A stretch of 64,000 nt of DNA. Origin: Sinorhizobium arboris LMG 14919. Its GTDB lineage: Bacteria > Pseudomonadota > Alphaproteobacteria > Rhizobiales > Rhizobiaceae. The stretch lies in contig NZ_ATYB01000008.1 of NCBI RefSeq assembly GCF_000427465.1, positions 1,116,001-1,180,000 of the forward strand, written 5' to 3'. The stretch's first letter is position 1. Every line of letters starts with the position of its first letter. The notes beneath the pieces were generated by a model. It did not search any database and was not told where the DNA came from. It saw nothing but the letters and a program-made list of their open reading frames with translations. This document shows positions 26,217 to 34,395 of the stretch, piece after piece. A program made the position numbers and the translations under genes.

Positions 26217-27374
26217 TTACGTTTTCCACGGCGCCTGCTTGAACCAAGCCGCCCCATAGGCCGTCGCCACCAGAATTGCGAACCCGGCGAGATTGGCGGT
26301 CGCGACCGGCAAGGCGCCCCGCCCGACATGATCGAGCGCGATGCCGATGAGCTGTGCGGCGACCATGCCCGTCATGAAGACCGGGAGGGACTGCTGGCCG
26401 ACCTTGATCAGGATCGTGGTCAGCGGCCGGACCGCTGGATGATAAAGCCGCGCCCCTTTGTCGCCGACGACGAGCACGGCGATCTGCGCAAGGGCTAGAA
26501 AGTGAACGAGCCGCAGGATACCGAAATCGGTCTTGCTCGTGAGGGGGGCGATCGCTTGCGCAGCCTCCAGGAAAACGGGCGAGGCCGAAAGGACGACGTG
26601 CCAGGCGAAGGGGATCGTGACGAGGACGAAGGCGATCGAAGCGATCAGCAACGGGCGGCTCCCGACCGGAAGCGTCAGCGTGCCGCGCATGAGAAAGAAG
26701 CCGAGAAAGAAAATGAGCTGCCAGCCGAAGGGATCGAAGAACCAGGGACGGTTGCTCCATGGCTCGGCCGGGAAATGGGTGAGGCCAAGCTGGGCCGACA
26801 GCCACAGCAGCGCCATGAGGACGAAGGGCAGTCGCGAGTCGATGCGCTCCGCCAGCAGCATGACCGGCATCAGCGCAAGGATCACCATGTACATCGGCAG
26901 GATGTCGAAATAGTTCGGCACATAGGTGAGCGTCATCAGGCCGGCGAGCAGCGGCCCGGGATCATCGAAGAAGCGGACGAGGTTGAGGCTCTGGACATAG
27001 GACGTGCCGTCGGGCTTGTTGCCCGCTGCAGCCATGATGGTGGCGACCGTCAGGAAGACGGCGACATGCGCCCAGTAGATCTGCCAGCACCGGTGGGCCA
27101 CTCGCGCGGTGAGGAGCCCGAAACCTTCCCGGTCGAACAGTCTGCCGAAGGCGATCGCCGAGGCCATGCCCGAGAGGAAGACGAACATCTCGGTCGCGTC
27201 CGAGAAACCGAAGCGCGCCGGTATCCAGAGCGCCCAGGGATCGTTCGGGACGTGTGCGACAAGGATGATCAGCATGCCGATGCCGCGGAAGACATCGAGC
27301 CTCGGGTCGCGAGCGCGCTTGCCGGCAGTCGCTGAGGCCGGCAGCGTCAGTTCAGAAGGCGTCTTGGTAAGCAT
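26217..27374 (-). CDS. OpgC-like membrane acyltransferase
   Basis: The 385-aa protein has about ten transmembrane helices and the OpgC/acyltransferase-3-like features: RDPRLDVFRGIGMLIILVAH, NDPWALWIPARFGFSDATEM and FVFLSGMASAIAFG. OpgC adds succinyl groups to periplasmic or cyclic glucans. Its start (27374, or 27380) lies inside the last codons of the ThDP-enzyme gene, an overlap of about 23 nt, and its stop is 13 nt from the CoA-transferase start. In Rhizobiaceae cyclic beta-glucan succinylation matters for osmotic adaptation; the acceptor here is unproven. Confidence 0.88.
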   Translation of the reverse strand: MLTKTPSELTLPASATAGKRARDPRLDVFRGIGMLIILVAHVPNDPWALWIPARFGFSDATEMFVFLSGMASAIAFGRLFDREGFGLLTARVAHRCWQIYWAHVAVFLTVATIMAAAGNKPDGTSYVQSLNLVRFFDDPGPLLAGLMTLTYVPNYFDILPMYMVILALMPVMLLAERIDSRLPFVLMALLWLSAQLGLTHFPAEPWSNRPWFFDPFGWQLIFFLGFFLMRGTLTLPVGSRPLLIASIAFVLVTIPFAWHVVLSASPVFLEAAQAIAPLTSKTDFGILRLVHFLALAQIAVLVVGDKGARLYHPAVRPLTTILIKVGQQSLPVFMTGMVAAQLIGIALDHVGRGALPVATANLAGFAILVATAYGAAWFKQAPWKT

Positions 27375-28977
27375 CCGCATCAAACCGGCAACTGATGAGA
27401 GTGAAATTCGAGCGGCTTTCGGCCGCACTGAGTTCGCGCTGCAGGTCAAGGGCATCGTCGACATTGACGCCGTAACCGCCGAAGCCCTCGGCAAGCCGGG
27501 CAAAGTCGGTCTGGCCGAGCGTGACGCCCGCGCGGGCGAGCCCGCTTGCCCGCTGCTTCATTGCGATCAGCGCAAGGCTGCAGTCCTGGAAGACGACGAT
27601 CGTCAGGGGAAGTGCCAGATCTCGCAGCGTCGCCAGCTCGCCGACCCCCATCTCCAGGCCCCCATCTCCCATGACGGCTATGACGCGTCGTGACGGATCG
27701 GCCACTTTCGCGCCGATCGCCAGCGGCAGCGCGGCGGCCATGGTGCAGAACCCCGCCGACTGGATGAGCGAGAGCGGACGCCGGCAGACCCATTTCTGGG
27801 AAAGGAGAATGCGGTGGGCGCCGCTGTCCACCGTGACAAGGGCATCCGGTCCGACCGTTTCATTCAGCACTTCGATGATCGCATGCGGTCCCCAAATGTG
27901 AGGTCTGCCGAAAATCCGCTTCAGTTCGTTCGCGGCCCCTGCGGGTTCCCGTTCGGCCCATGACGAATGATCGGCAACCGCTTCCGCGAGCACTTCCACC
28001 GTTGCTGCCGTGTTCGCGACGAAGCGAAAGCTGCAGTGGTGCATGGCGTGGTCGGGGGGCGCCGCCGACAATTCGACGGTTCGGTCGGGATCAACGGTAT
28101 CCAGCCAGCCGAGACGCATCTCGATCGGATCGTAGCCGACCATAAGGACGAGATCGGCCTCGTTGAAAAGAGCGAGCAGGACCCGATCCGCCGCCGGGGA
28201 CAGGCCGGCCGCGCCGAGCGAAAGCGGGTGGGTTTCATCGATCAGACCCTTGCCCTTGTAGGTCGTGACGACAGGGGCCTCGATTTTCTCCGCAAGGCGG
28301 CGGATGGCCTCTCCTGCGCCATCGCGGGCGGCTTCGAAGCCTGCAAGAATGATCGGCCTTCGGGCCGCATCCAGGCGCTTGGCAAGGCTTGCGACAACCG
28401 CGTCGCCGGCAACGACCGACGGGCGGCGAATGGTTGCCGGCCGGACGATGCGAGGGGCGGGATCGTCCGTTGCCGCTACTGCGGGCGAGAGGTCAAGATG
28501 TACGGGTCCCATCGGCGCGGCGCATGCGATCGCCAGTGCTCGCGCGACCGTGGAGGCGGCGCTCTCCGGTTCGACCTCAAAGCTCGCCTTGACGATCGGC
28601 CGCAGGAGGGCGGCGTGGTCGATCACCTGATGCGTGTAGCGCGTTCGCGTCGAGCGATCGACGATGCCCGAGAGCACGACCAGCGGAACGCGTTCCTGCA
28701 GCGCGTCCGCAATGCCGTTGACGGCGTTGGCAAGGCCGGGGCCGACGGTGGTGACCAGGATGCCAGGCCCGCCGCTCAACAGACTGGCGCCCGCCGCCAT
28801 CGACGCCGCGGCCGTCTCGTGGCGCGCCAGATGAAAGCGAATGCCGGCCTTTTCAAGGGCGTCAACGAGCGTGATCACCTCGCCGCCCGGCATGCCGAAG
28901 GCGTGCCGGCCACCGTGCTCGTAAAGCGTTGCGGCAATTGTGTCGGCCACCCTTGGTCTTTCGCGGTTTTCATTCAT
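27352..28977 (-). CDS. ThDP-dependent enzyme (acetolactate synthase/benzoylformate decarboxylase-like)
   Basis: The 541-aa protein has the three domains of the family: a Pyr domain with the catalytic Glu (FHLARHETAAASMAAGASLL), a central NAD/FAD-like domain, and a PP domain with GDGGLEMGVGELATLRDLAL. The length fits acetolactate-synthase-like decarboxylases or lyases. I see no feature that fixes the substrate. Linked to a CoA-transferase it recalls oxalyl-CoA decarboxylase/formyl-CoA transferase pairs, but I cannot show that this is an oxalyl-CoA enzyme. It is the first gene of the operon; only a weak AAAGG site precedes ATG 28977. Confidence 0.88.
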   Translation of the reverse strand: MNENRERPRVADTIAATLYEHGGRHAFGMPGGEVITLVDALEKAGIRFHLARHETAAASMAAGASLLSGGPGILVTTVGPGLANAVNGIADALQERVPLVVLSGIVDRSTRTRYTHQVIDHAALLRPIVKASFEVEPESAASTVARALAIACAAPMGPVHLDLSPAVAATDDPAPRIVRPATIRRPSVVAGDAVVASLAKRLDAARRPIILAGFEAARDGAGEAIRRLAEKIEAPVVTTYKGKGLIDETHPLSLGAAGLSPAADRVLLALFNEADLVLMVGYDPIEMRLGWLDTVDPDRTVELSAAPPDHAMHHCSFRFVANTAATVEVLAEAVADHSSWAEREPAGAANELKRIFGRPHIWGPHAIIEVLNETVGPDALVTVDSGAHRILLSQKWVCRRPLSLIQSAGFCTMAAALPLAIGAKVADPSRRVIAVMGDGGLEMGVGELATLRDLALPLTIVVFQDCSLALIAMKQRASGLARAGVTLGQTDFARLAEGFGGYGVNVDDALDLQRELSAAESRSNFTLISCRFDADAYQDAF

Positions 28978-29077
28978 GGGGCCGGATACCTTTCGCGACG
29001 ACGTGAACGGACGTGAAATTGTTGGTTCGCGGAAAAGGGGCTATGTCCACGGCTGTGACGTCGAGGGAGATCAACGT

Positions 29078-29872
29078 ATGCACATCGCCGCCCCGGTCGT
29101 TCTTGCCGCAGTCTTTCTTCTTGCGCCCGGCGCCGGTGCCGAACCGTGCGGAGGTTCCGTCCCATGCACCGTCGAAGGCGGCTTCTACCGGATCGAAATG
29201 CCCGAAGGGGGCAAGCCCAAGGGGGGCTATGTCTTCTTCCACGGCTATCGCGGCTCCGCGCAACTGCAGATGCGGCATCGGGCATTGGTCGACGCCGCGC
29301 ACCGCCATGGCCTTGCCTTCGTCGCGGTCGACGGTCTGCGGGGAACCTGGTCTCATCCGAATGCGCCGGTGCACTATCGCAACGAAGCAGCCTTCGTGCG
29401 CCAGGTTCTCGGCGACCTCAAAAAGCGTTTCGGCTTCGATCGGTCCAACACCCTGGTCGGCGGGTTTTCGCAAGGTGCCTCCATGGCGTGGTACACGCTC
29501 TGCCGGTCCGGCGACCGGTTCGCCGGCGCCGTGACCTTCTCCGGTGTCTTCTGGAACCCGCTTCCGAAACCGGAGGACTGCGTTGGCGACCTGCCGCCGA
29601 TCATCCACTTCCACGGCCGGCAGGACGGAACCTTCCCGCTTGCCGGAAGAGCGATCGGGGACAGGTTTCATCAGGGGGATACGTTCAAGAGCATCGCGGT
29701 CGCGCGTGAAGCCGCCCGTTGCGAGGCAGATGCCGAGGCCCTCGATATCGCCGGTCTCTCCTGTTCCGTGTCCCGCTGTATTCGCGGAAGCGTGGCGCTC
29801 TGCCTCTACGACGGGGGACATCAGGTGAAGCCGGAATATCTCGACATAGGCCTGACGAGACTCGGATTTTGA
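29078..29872 (+). CDS. Exported alpha/beta-hydrolase, polyhydroxybutyrate-depolymerase/LpqC-like
   Basis: The 264-aa protein has a signal peptide (PVVLAAVFLLAPGAGA) and an alpha/beta-hydrolase fold: GYVFFHGYRGSAQLQ (oxyanion region), nucleophile Ser131 in VGGFSQGASMAW, an Asp in HFHGRQDGTFPL and His in YDGGHQVKPEY. Several cysteines in the mature part may form disulfides. It resembles LpqC/feruloyl-esterase-like depolymerases. GAGGGAG is upstream of the ATG. It is divergent from the ThDP-enzyme operon over 100 nt. Confidence 0.88.
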   Translation: MHIAAPVVLAAVFLLAPGAGAEPCGGSVPCTVEGGFYRIEMPEGGKPKGGYVFFHGYRGSAQLQMRHRALVDAAHRHGLAFVAVDGLRGTWSHPNAPVHYRNEAAFVRQVLGDLKKRFGFDRSNTLVGGFSQGASMAWYTLCRSGDRFAGAVTFSGVFWNPLPKPEDCVGDLPPIIHFHGRQDGTFPLAGRAIGDRFHQGDTFKSIAVAREAARCEADAEALDIAGLSCSVSRCIRGSVALCLYDGGHQVKPEYLDIGLTRLGF

Positions 29873-29892
29873 ACGAAGGCCATCGCGGACGG

Positions 29893-30381
29893 TCATTTCC
29901 CCCTCTCGCGCCACTCGACGACGTAGGCGACAACCACGCCGAAGAGGAGATGCCCGGCGAGCGACACCCAGGCAAGCGGTATGAAGCCGAGGAAAGCGGG
30001 AAGTCCGGCGATGAGGTGCGCCATGATGTAGAGCGCGAATATCCAAAGCCCGGTCCCGAAGCCGAGCGCGGTGAGGATCAGGGGCAGTCCGGGCAGAACC
30101 AGCCGCTGCAGCGGACGCGCGATGAAAAGATAGCCTATCGGATAGAAGACGACGCCGACGACCGCGTGAATCGCTTCCGCCAGGAGACGGTTTCGAAAGC
30201 CGAAGACGCTCTGAACGAGAGCGGCCGGCTCGAGCGGACCGCCTACCAGCATCGGCGTGATGACGCGTGCCCAGAACTCCCAGGCAAGATCGGCGGCAAG
30301 GCCGGCAAGAACGATCGTGACGAGCAATCTTGCAGAAGCTGTCGGGAAAAGCGCCCCCCGCTGGGCAGTCATCGTGTGCAT
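29893..30381 (-). CDS. Polytopic membrane protein, function unknown
   Basis: The 162-aa protein has four predicted transmembrane helices (about 18-35, 75-95, 100-125 and 132-155) with Trp/His residues near membrane borders (DLAWEFWARVITPM, ALYIMAHLIAG). I do not recognise the family. GGAGAA lies 5 nt before ATG 30381. It follows the TPR gene on the same strand by 54 nt and may be part of the sigma-factor unit upstream. Confidence 0.75.
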   Translation of the reverse strand: MHTMTAQRGALFPTASARLLVTIVLAGLAADLAWEFWARVITPMLVGGPLEPAALVQSVFGFRNRLLAEAIHAVVGVVFYPIGYLFIARPLQRLVLPGLPLILTALGFGTGLWIFALYIMAHLIAGLPAFLGFIPLAWVSLAGHLLFGVVVAYVVEWRERGK

Positions 30382-30435
30382 GTCGATTCTCCGATAGTGG
30401 TGGGGTGAACAGGTGTCCTCTTGCGGCCTCTTGCC

Positions 30436-31752
30436 TCAAAGAGAGGCATGGCTCTCGATGGAGCCCAGCAGCCGGTCCTCGACCTTGAGATGGCGGCGCA
30501 CACTGCAGATGCGCGAGAATGCAGCCCTGTCGCCGTTGGCACCGGCGGCCTTGGCAAGGGCGAGTACGAAGAAGTCACGTTGCGCATTGCTGCCGCCGAT
30601 CTTCGGCAGACCGGTGAGGATCGCATCGAGCGAGCGGCGGTCCCTGCCAGTCGACAGTCCCGCGATGATGCGGGCAAGGGGAAGTCCGACATCGGCCGCG
30701 ATGCGCGCCTGCTCGCCGGTGCCACGGGCTTTTATGGCCAGTTCCTCGACCATCTCGTGCGCGCTGCCGGTTTCGCCGAGAGCGACCAGGGCCGCGAGCG
30801 TGTGCAAGGCGGCAAAGACCAGGGTCGTGTCGCGGCGGCGGTTCAGCGCCGTCTCCGCCAGATCCGACCAGCGCAATCCGACGTCGACACCCGTCTGGCC
30901 GAGGCGCCAGAGAAGCGAAACGGCATTGGCCATATCGCGGAAATCATCGGTCTGCCGGGGGCGAACCTCGTCGTCGTAAATTCTCAGGACCTGCTCATGG
31001 TCGCCCTGCTCCAGGTGCAGCAGTGCCAGATGCCAGGCCATGTGGAAGGAGAAATTGTTGCATCGGGTCCACGACACGCGTCCGTGCTCGAGCCAGTTTA
31101 TCCCCTTTGCCGTCTCTCCGCGCATCTCGTAGACGTGCGACACGGCGTGGCGCCCCCAGGCATCGTTGGGTTCCAGGCCGACGGCTTGCCGGCCGACCTC
31201 TTCGGCGGCATCGTAAAGACCGAGCTCTTCGAGCGCGAATGCGTGGCAGCCGAGCATGAATCCGGCCGCGGGCGTGTCCGTGCTCCACCGTTCCATGACC
31301 CGGGAACTGGCAGACAGCATTCCCGCAGCGTCCCCCAGCATGAACCGCAGCGCATGGGAGATCTTGAACGGCAGGAAAGTCGGCGCCCGCTCGGAGAATC
31401 CGTCGTCCAGCAGTCTCGCCGCCTCGGAGAAGGAGCCGCCGACCGCCCTCTCCAGGGCGTCGACCAGAATTCGCTCGTCGCGCGTGCCGCCGTCGCGGCC
31501 GGCCATCGCGCGCCTTGCCGCGGTCAGGGCCTGACCGGCCGACGCGACGAGCTCGGAACGGGCAAGGATCAGGCTTGCAAAGCCCTTGAACGCAAGCGCC
31601 GCGACATGACCGGGATCGGCCGCCAATGCCGCTTCGAGGGCGGCTCCCGTCGTCGGGCGGTGGGCCGCCAGGCCGTGGACGGCCTGTTCGAACGCGGTTT
31701 GCGCCTCTTCGCTCGTCGTGCTGGTGGAAAGGTTGAAGGCATCCAGTCTCAT
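30436..31752 (-). CDS. TPR-repeat protein (TTC38-like)
   Basis: The 438-aa protein is made of helical hairpins of the TPR type, for example HAFALEELGLYDAAEEVGRQ, AVGLEPNDAWGRHAVSHVYE and HLALLHLEQGDHEQVLRIYD. The segment NFSFHMAWHLALLHLEQGDH is characteristic of TTC38-like proteins. No signal peptide is present, so it is probably cytoplasmic. Its ATG overlaps the zinc-finger gene stop by 4 nt, which couples it to the anti-sigma and sigma genes. It may be the effector or a regulator of the sigma circuit; this is inference. Confidence 0.85.
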   Translation of the reverse strand: MRLDAFNLSTSTTSEEAQTAFEQAVHGLAAHRPTTGAALEAALAADPGHVAALAFKGFASLILARSELVASAGQALTAARRAMAGRDGGTRDERILVDALERAVGGSFSEAARLLDDGFSERAPTFLPFKISHALRFMLGDAAGMLSASSRVMERWSTDTPAAGFMLGCHAFALEELGLYDAAEEVGRQAVGLEPNDAWGRHAVSHVYEMRGETAKGINWLEHGRVSWTRCNNFSFHMAWHLALLHLEQGDHEQVLRIYDDEVRPRQTDDFRDMANAVSLLWRLGQTGVDVGLRWSDLAETALNRRRDTTLVFAALHTLAALVALGETGSAHEMVEELAIKARGTGEQARIAADVGLPLARIIAGLSTGRDRRSLDAILTGLPKIGGSNAQRDFFVLALAKAAGANGDRAAFSRICSVRRHLKVEDRLLGSIESHASL

Positions 31753-32000
31753 CGCTTTGGCTCCTCTGCAGAACCGTTGCGATCAGGTGCATTCAGGCCA
31801 AGCTTCCCGTAGAGATCGCCCGGAACGTCATCGTCGAGGCTCGCTGCGGCGAGCCTCGTGACGGTCTTCATGCCGCGCACATAAGTGCGGCAATGTCTGC
31901 ATTGCAGAAGATGCAAGGCGACCATGAAATTGGTCCGCTTCGAGCCGTCCCGGCTGACGAAGTCGCTTGCTAGATCCGGTATTTCCCTGCATTTCAGCAT
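31749..32000 (-). CDS. Small zinc-finger (ZAS/zf-HC2) anti-sigma-like protein
   Basis: The 83-aa protein contains HLLQCRHC, the Cys/His pair of the zinc-binding anti-sigma domain (HxxxCxxC), after an N-terminal CREIPDLASDFVSRD helix. It has no transmembrane segment, so it would be a soluble anti-sigma factor. It is encoded 81 nt after the ECF sigma gene and overlaps the TPR gene by 4 nt. It probably holds the sigma factor inactive until a redox or metal signal acts. Confidence 0.85.
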   Translation of the reverse strand: MLKCREIPDLASDFVSRDGSKRTNFMVALHLLQCRHCRTYVRGMKTVTRLAAASLDDDVPGDLYGKLGLNAPDRNGSAEEPKR

Positions 32001-32081
32001 ATTGCTCGTCTCACGATGAAGAACCTGATCGGGTCCTTCCCGTGAGACCGCCGAACCGACCGGGCGTTACAGGACGAGAGG

Positions 32082-32759
32082 TCACGCTTTCGTGAGCGCG
32101 GCCCGATCGCCGGTCAGCTGCGCTGCGATCTCGTCGCGGATGCGCGTGCGTGCCCGGTGCAAAAGGGTTCGCTGGTTCTCGGGTGTCAGGTCGAGCAGCC
32201 GGCAGGTTTCCGCCGCGTCGGCCCCTTCGACGTCGCGCATCACCAGAACTGCCTTTTGCGCCGGTGGCAAACGATCGATCATCTGCCTCACATGCTCCCA
32301 GAGATGCCGGCCGGCGACGATCCGTTCCGGCGTGAGACCATCGAAGGAGACCGGCGCCTCGCGCCAATGGCCGCTTTCGTCGAATCGGTTGCGCAGTCTC
32401 TGCTCCAGATCCCGCTCCGGATCGTCCCCGTCTCCCAACGCAGCATAGCGGCTCTCACGCTTCGCGTGGTTCTTAGCCTTGTTCAGGAGGATGGAAATGA
32501 TCCAGGTGGAAAGGGCCGATCTCCCTTCGAAGGACCCCAGGTTGGCGATGACCGCTAGCCAGGTCTCCTGAGCGACCTCCTCCGCGACGGCGCGGTTCCT
32601 GACGATACTGTCCGCCAGCCGGACCAAAGCACCGTGGTGCCGTGCGATCAACTCGCTCATTGCCTTCTGGTCGCCCCTGCGAAGGAGACCCAGAAACTGC
32701 TCGTCTATGCTGAATTTAACGGCGAACGCCGCCGCCGATAACCAGAATGTAAGCCCCAT
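32082..32759 (-). CDS. ECF RNA polymerase sigma factor
   Basis: The 225-aa protein has sigma region 2 (DSIVRNRAVAEEVAQETWLA, SFEGRSALSTWIISILLNKA) and region 4 (LPPAQKAVLVMRDVEGADAA, then LDLTPENQRTLLHRARTRIR). The order sigma, zinc-finger anti-sigma, TPR protein forms one unit. The start is unsure: ATG 32759 is used, a GTG at 32762 precedes it, and the first 18 residues are not typical of ECF factors. Its gene is divergent from aztD over 327 nt. Confidence 0.9.
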   Translation of the reverse strand: MGLTFWLSAAAFAVKFSIDEQFLGLLRRGDQKAMSELIARHHGALVRLADSIVRNRAVAEEVAQETWLAVIANLGSFEGRSALSTWIISILLNKAKNHAKRESRYAALGDGDDPERDLEQRLRNRFDESGHWREAPVSFDGLTPERIVAGRHLWEHVRQMIDRLPPAQKAVLVMRDVEGADAAETCRLLDLTPENQRTLLHRARTRIRDEIAAQLTGDRAALTKA

Positions 32760-33086
32760 CACAACCGCCCGTTGGCCCGCGCCTCCTTGAATGACACGTC
32801 ATACAAGCCGGGCGTCAAATAAAACCTGTGTGACCGAACGTGCTCAGCAGGTTCTTTTGTCCCCATGCCTGGGCCGGAGCCTGAGAGCGATGGCGTGTGG
32901 CGCGCGCCGCCAGTCTGCCCTGGGGATTGACATGCACCGCTTCAGTAATGTTATTACATTTTGTAGAATATGTGTAACGTAATAACATTGCGATCCGAAT
33001 CCGCTGTCAAGCGGCCGATTCCAGGGCGGCCGTGTTGCCGGTGTCGCATGGAGCGGGAAACGTTCGAACGAAGAAAGGAAAACCTG
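32760..33086. other. Divergent intergenic region with aztD promoter
   Basis: These 327 nt between the ECF sigma gene and aztD contain the TTGACA promoter and two Zur-like boxes described separately, followed by about 95 nt of leader with no clear structure. I cannot place the sigma gene promoter. Confidence 0.5.
32927..32990 (+). promoter_or_regulatory. aztD promoter with two mirrored Zur-like boxes
   Basis: TTGACA (32927-32932), a 17-nt spacer and GTTATT (32950-32955) form a sigma-70 promoter. Box 1, GTAATGTTATTAC at 32945-32957, covers the -10 region. Box 2, GTAACGTAATAACATTGC at 32974-32991, read on the other strand is GCAATGTTATTACGTTAC, sharing AATGTTATTAC with box 1. Both resemble alphaproteobacterial Zur sites. 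Zinc-dependent repression of aztD is expected. Confidence 0.7.
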
Positions 33087-34322
33087 ATGACATTGTCTCT
33101 CAACCGGGCCCTCCTGATGGCCGCAGCGGCGACCGCTCTCGTCTTTGCCGCAGGCGGCGCACGTGCCGATGACCATGAGACGAAGGAGGCATGGCGCCTC
33201 TTCGTCGCCGATCACACGCTGCCCGTCGTGAGAGCGATCGATTTCGCCGATGGCAAGGAATTGGGCCGCTACGACATCGAGGGATATGCCGCTCTGGCGG
33301 TGAGCGCATCCGGGCAGACGGTGTTTGCGGTGCAGTCGGACCAGAATATCGTGCACGTCATCAAGACCGGCATTGGGTTTTCCGATCACGGGGAGCATCG
33401 CGACCTGGAAGTCTCCGATGTCGCGCTTCTTCCGGTGAAACTCGAAGGCAAGCGTCCCGTTCATGTGGTGCCGCATGACGACCATGCGATCATTTTCTAC
33501 GATCGCGACGGCAAGGCCGATATCATCGATGAAGCCGCACTTCTCGAGGGCAGGACGGAGACGCGGACCGTCGATGCAACCAAGCCGCACCACGGGGTCG
33601 CCGTGAGCATGGGGCGCCACGTCCTCGTCTCCGTCCCGGACACGGAAATCGAACCGAAACCGGACGAACTGCCGCCGCGGATCGGCGTGCGGGTGATCGA
33701 CGAGAAGGGCGAGCAGATCGGCGAAGTCGGCAAATGCACCGACCTGCATGGCGAGGCGACCTCGGCCCGTCTCGTCGCCTTCGGCTGCAGGGAAGGGGTG
33801 CTCGTCGCCCGGCCCGGCGGCCTCGATGGGCCGAAGCTGCAGATGCTTCCCTATCCCTCCGATTTCCCGAAGGGCCACACCGGCACTCTGCTCGGAGGCA
33901 GGGCGATGCAGTTCTTCCTCGGCAATTACGGCGAGGACAAGGTCGTTCTCATCGATCCCGACAGCAGCGAACCATACCGGTTGATCGCGCTGCCGACGCG
34001 GCGTGTCGACTTCCTCCTCGATCCTGCGACGCCGGCCAATGCCTACATCCTTACGGAAGACGGCGATCTGCATGTACTGGATGTGATCAAGGGGGAGATC
34101 CTTCGCAAGGCCAAGGTCACCGAGCCGTACAGCAAGGACGGCCATTGGCGCGATCCGCGCCCGCGCCTGGCGATAGCCGGCGGCCAGATCGCGATCACCG
34201 ATCCGCGACACTCGCTCGTCCGGGTGATTGATGCTGAGACGCTCGAGGAGAGCCGTACCATCCCCGTCGAAGGCCAGCCCTTTGCGATCGTTGCCGTCGG
34301 CGGTTCCGGCGCCTCGCACTGA
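33087..34322 (+). CDS. aztD: Periplasmic zinc metallochaperone AztD
   Basis: The 411-aa protein has a signal peptide (ALLMAAAATALVFAAGGARA) and a beta-propeller-like body with repeated blade motifs and several His-rich positions: DDHETKEAW at the mature N-terminus, HVVPHDDHAIIFYDRDGKAD, ATKPHHGVAVSMGRHVLV and GHTGTLLGG. This matches AztD, which binds zinc in the periplasm and passes it to the binding protein AztC. No aztABC transporter genes are next to it in this window, so its partners must be elsewhere. An AAGGAA site precedes the ATG. Confidence 0.88.
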   Translation: MTLSLNRALLMAAAATALVFAAGGARADDHETKEAWRLFVADHTLPVVRAIDFADGKELGRYDIEGYAALAVSASGQTVFAVQSDQNIVHVIKTGIGFSDHGEHRDLEVSDVALLPVKLEGKRPVHVVPHDDHAIIFYDRDGKADIIDEAALLEGRTETRTVDATKPHHGVAVSMGRHVLVSVPDTEIEPKPDELPPRIGVRVIDEKGEQIGEVGKCTDLHGEATSARLVAFGCREGVLVARPGGLDGPKLQMLPYPSDFPKGHTGTLLGGRAMQFFLGNYGEDKVVLIDPDSSEPYRLIALPTRRVDFLLDPATPANAYILTEDGDLHVLDVIKGEILRKAKVTEPYSKDGHWRDPRPRLAIAGGQIAITDPRHSLVRVIDAETLEESRTIPVEGQPFAIVAVGGSGASH

Positions 34323-34340
34323 GTCGAGTTCGAGTTGCCG

Positions 34341-34384
34341 GCGCGGATCCGAGACCGTTGCGGCGGTTTCGGATCCCGCGCTTT
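34341..34384. terminator. Bidirectional hairpin terminator
   Basis: GGATCCGAGACCG and CGGTTTCGGATCC form a 13-bp stem (one G-T pair) with GCG/CGC extensions around a 6-nt loop. It lies exactly between the convergent aztD and SigJ-type genes. T-runs are short, but position and stability support termination. Confidence 0.65.
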
Positions 34385-34395
34385 CAACCGGCGCC

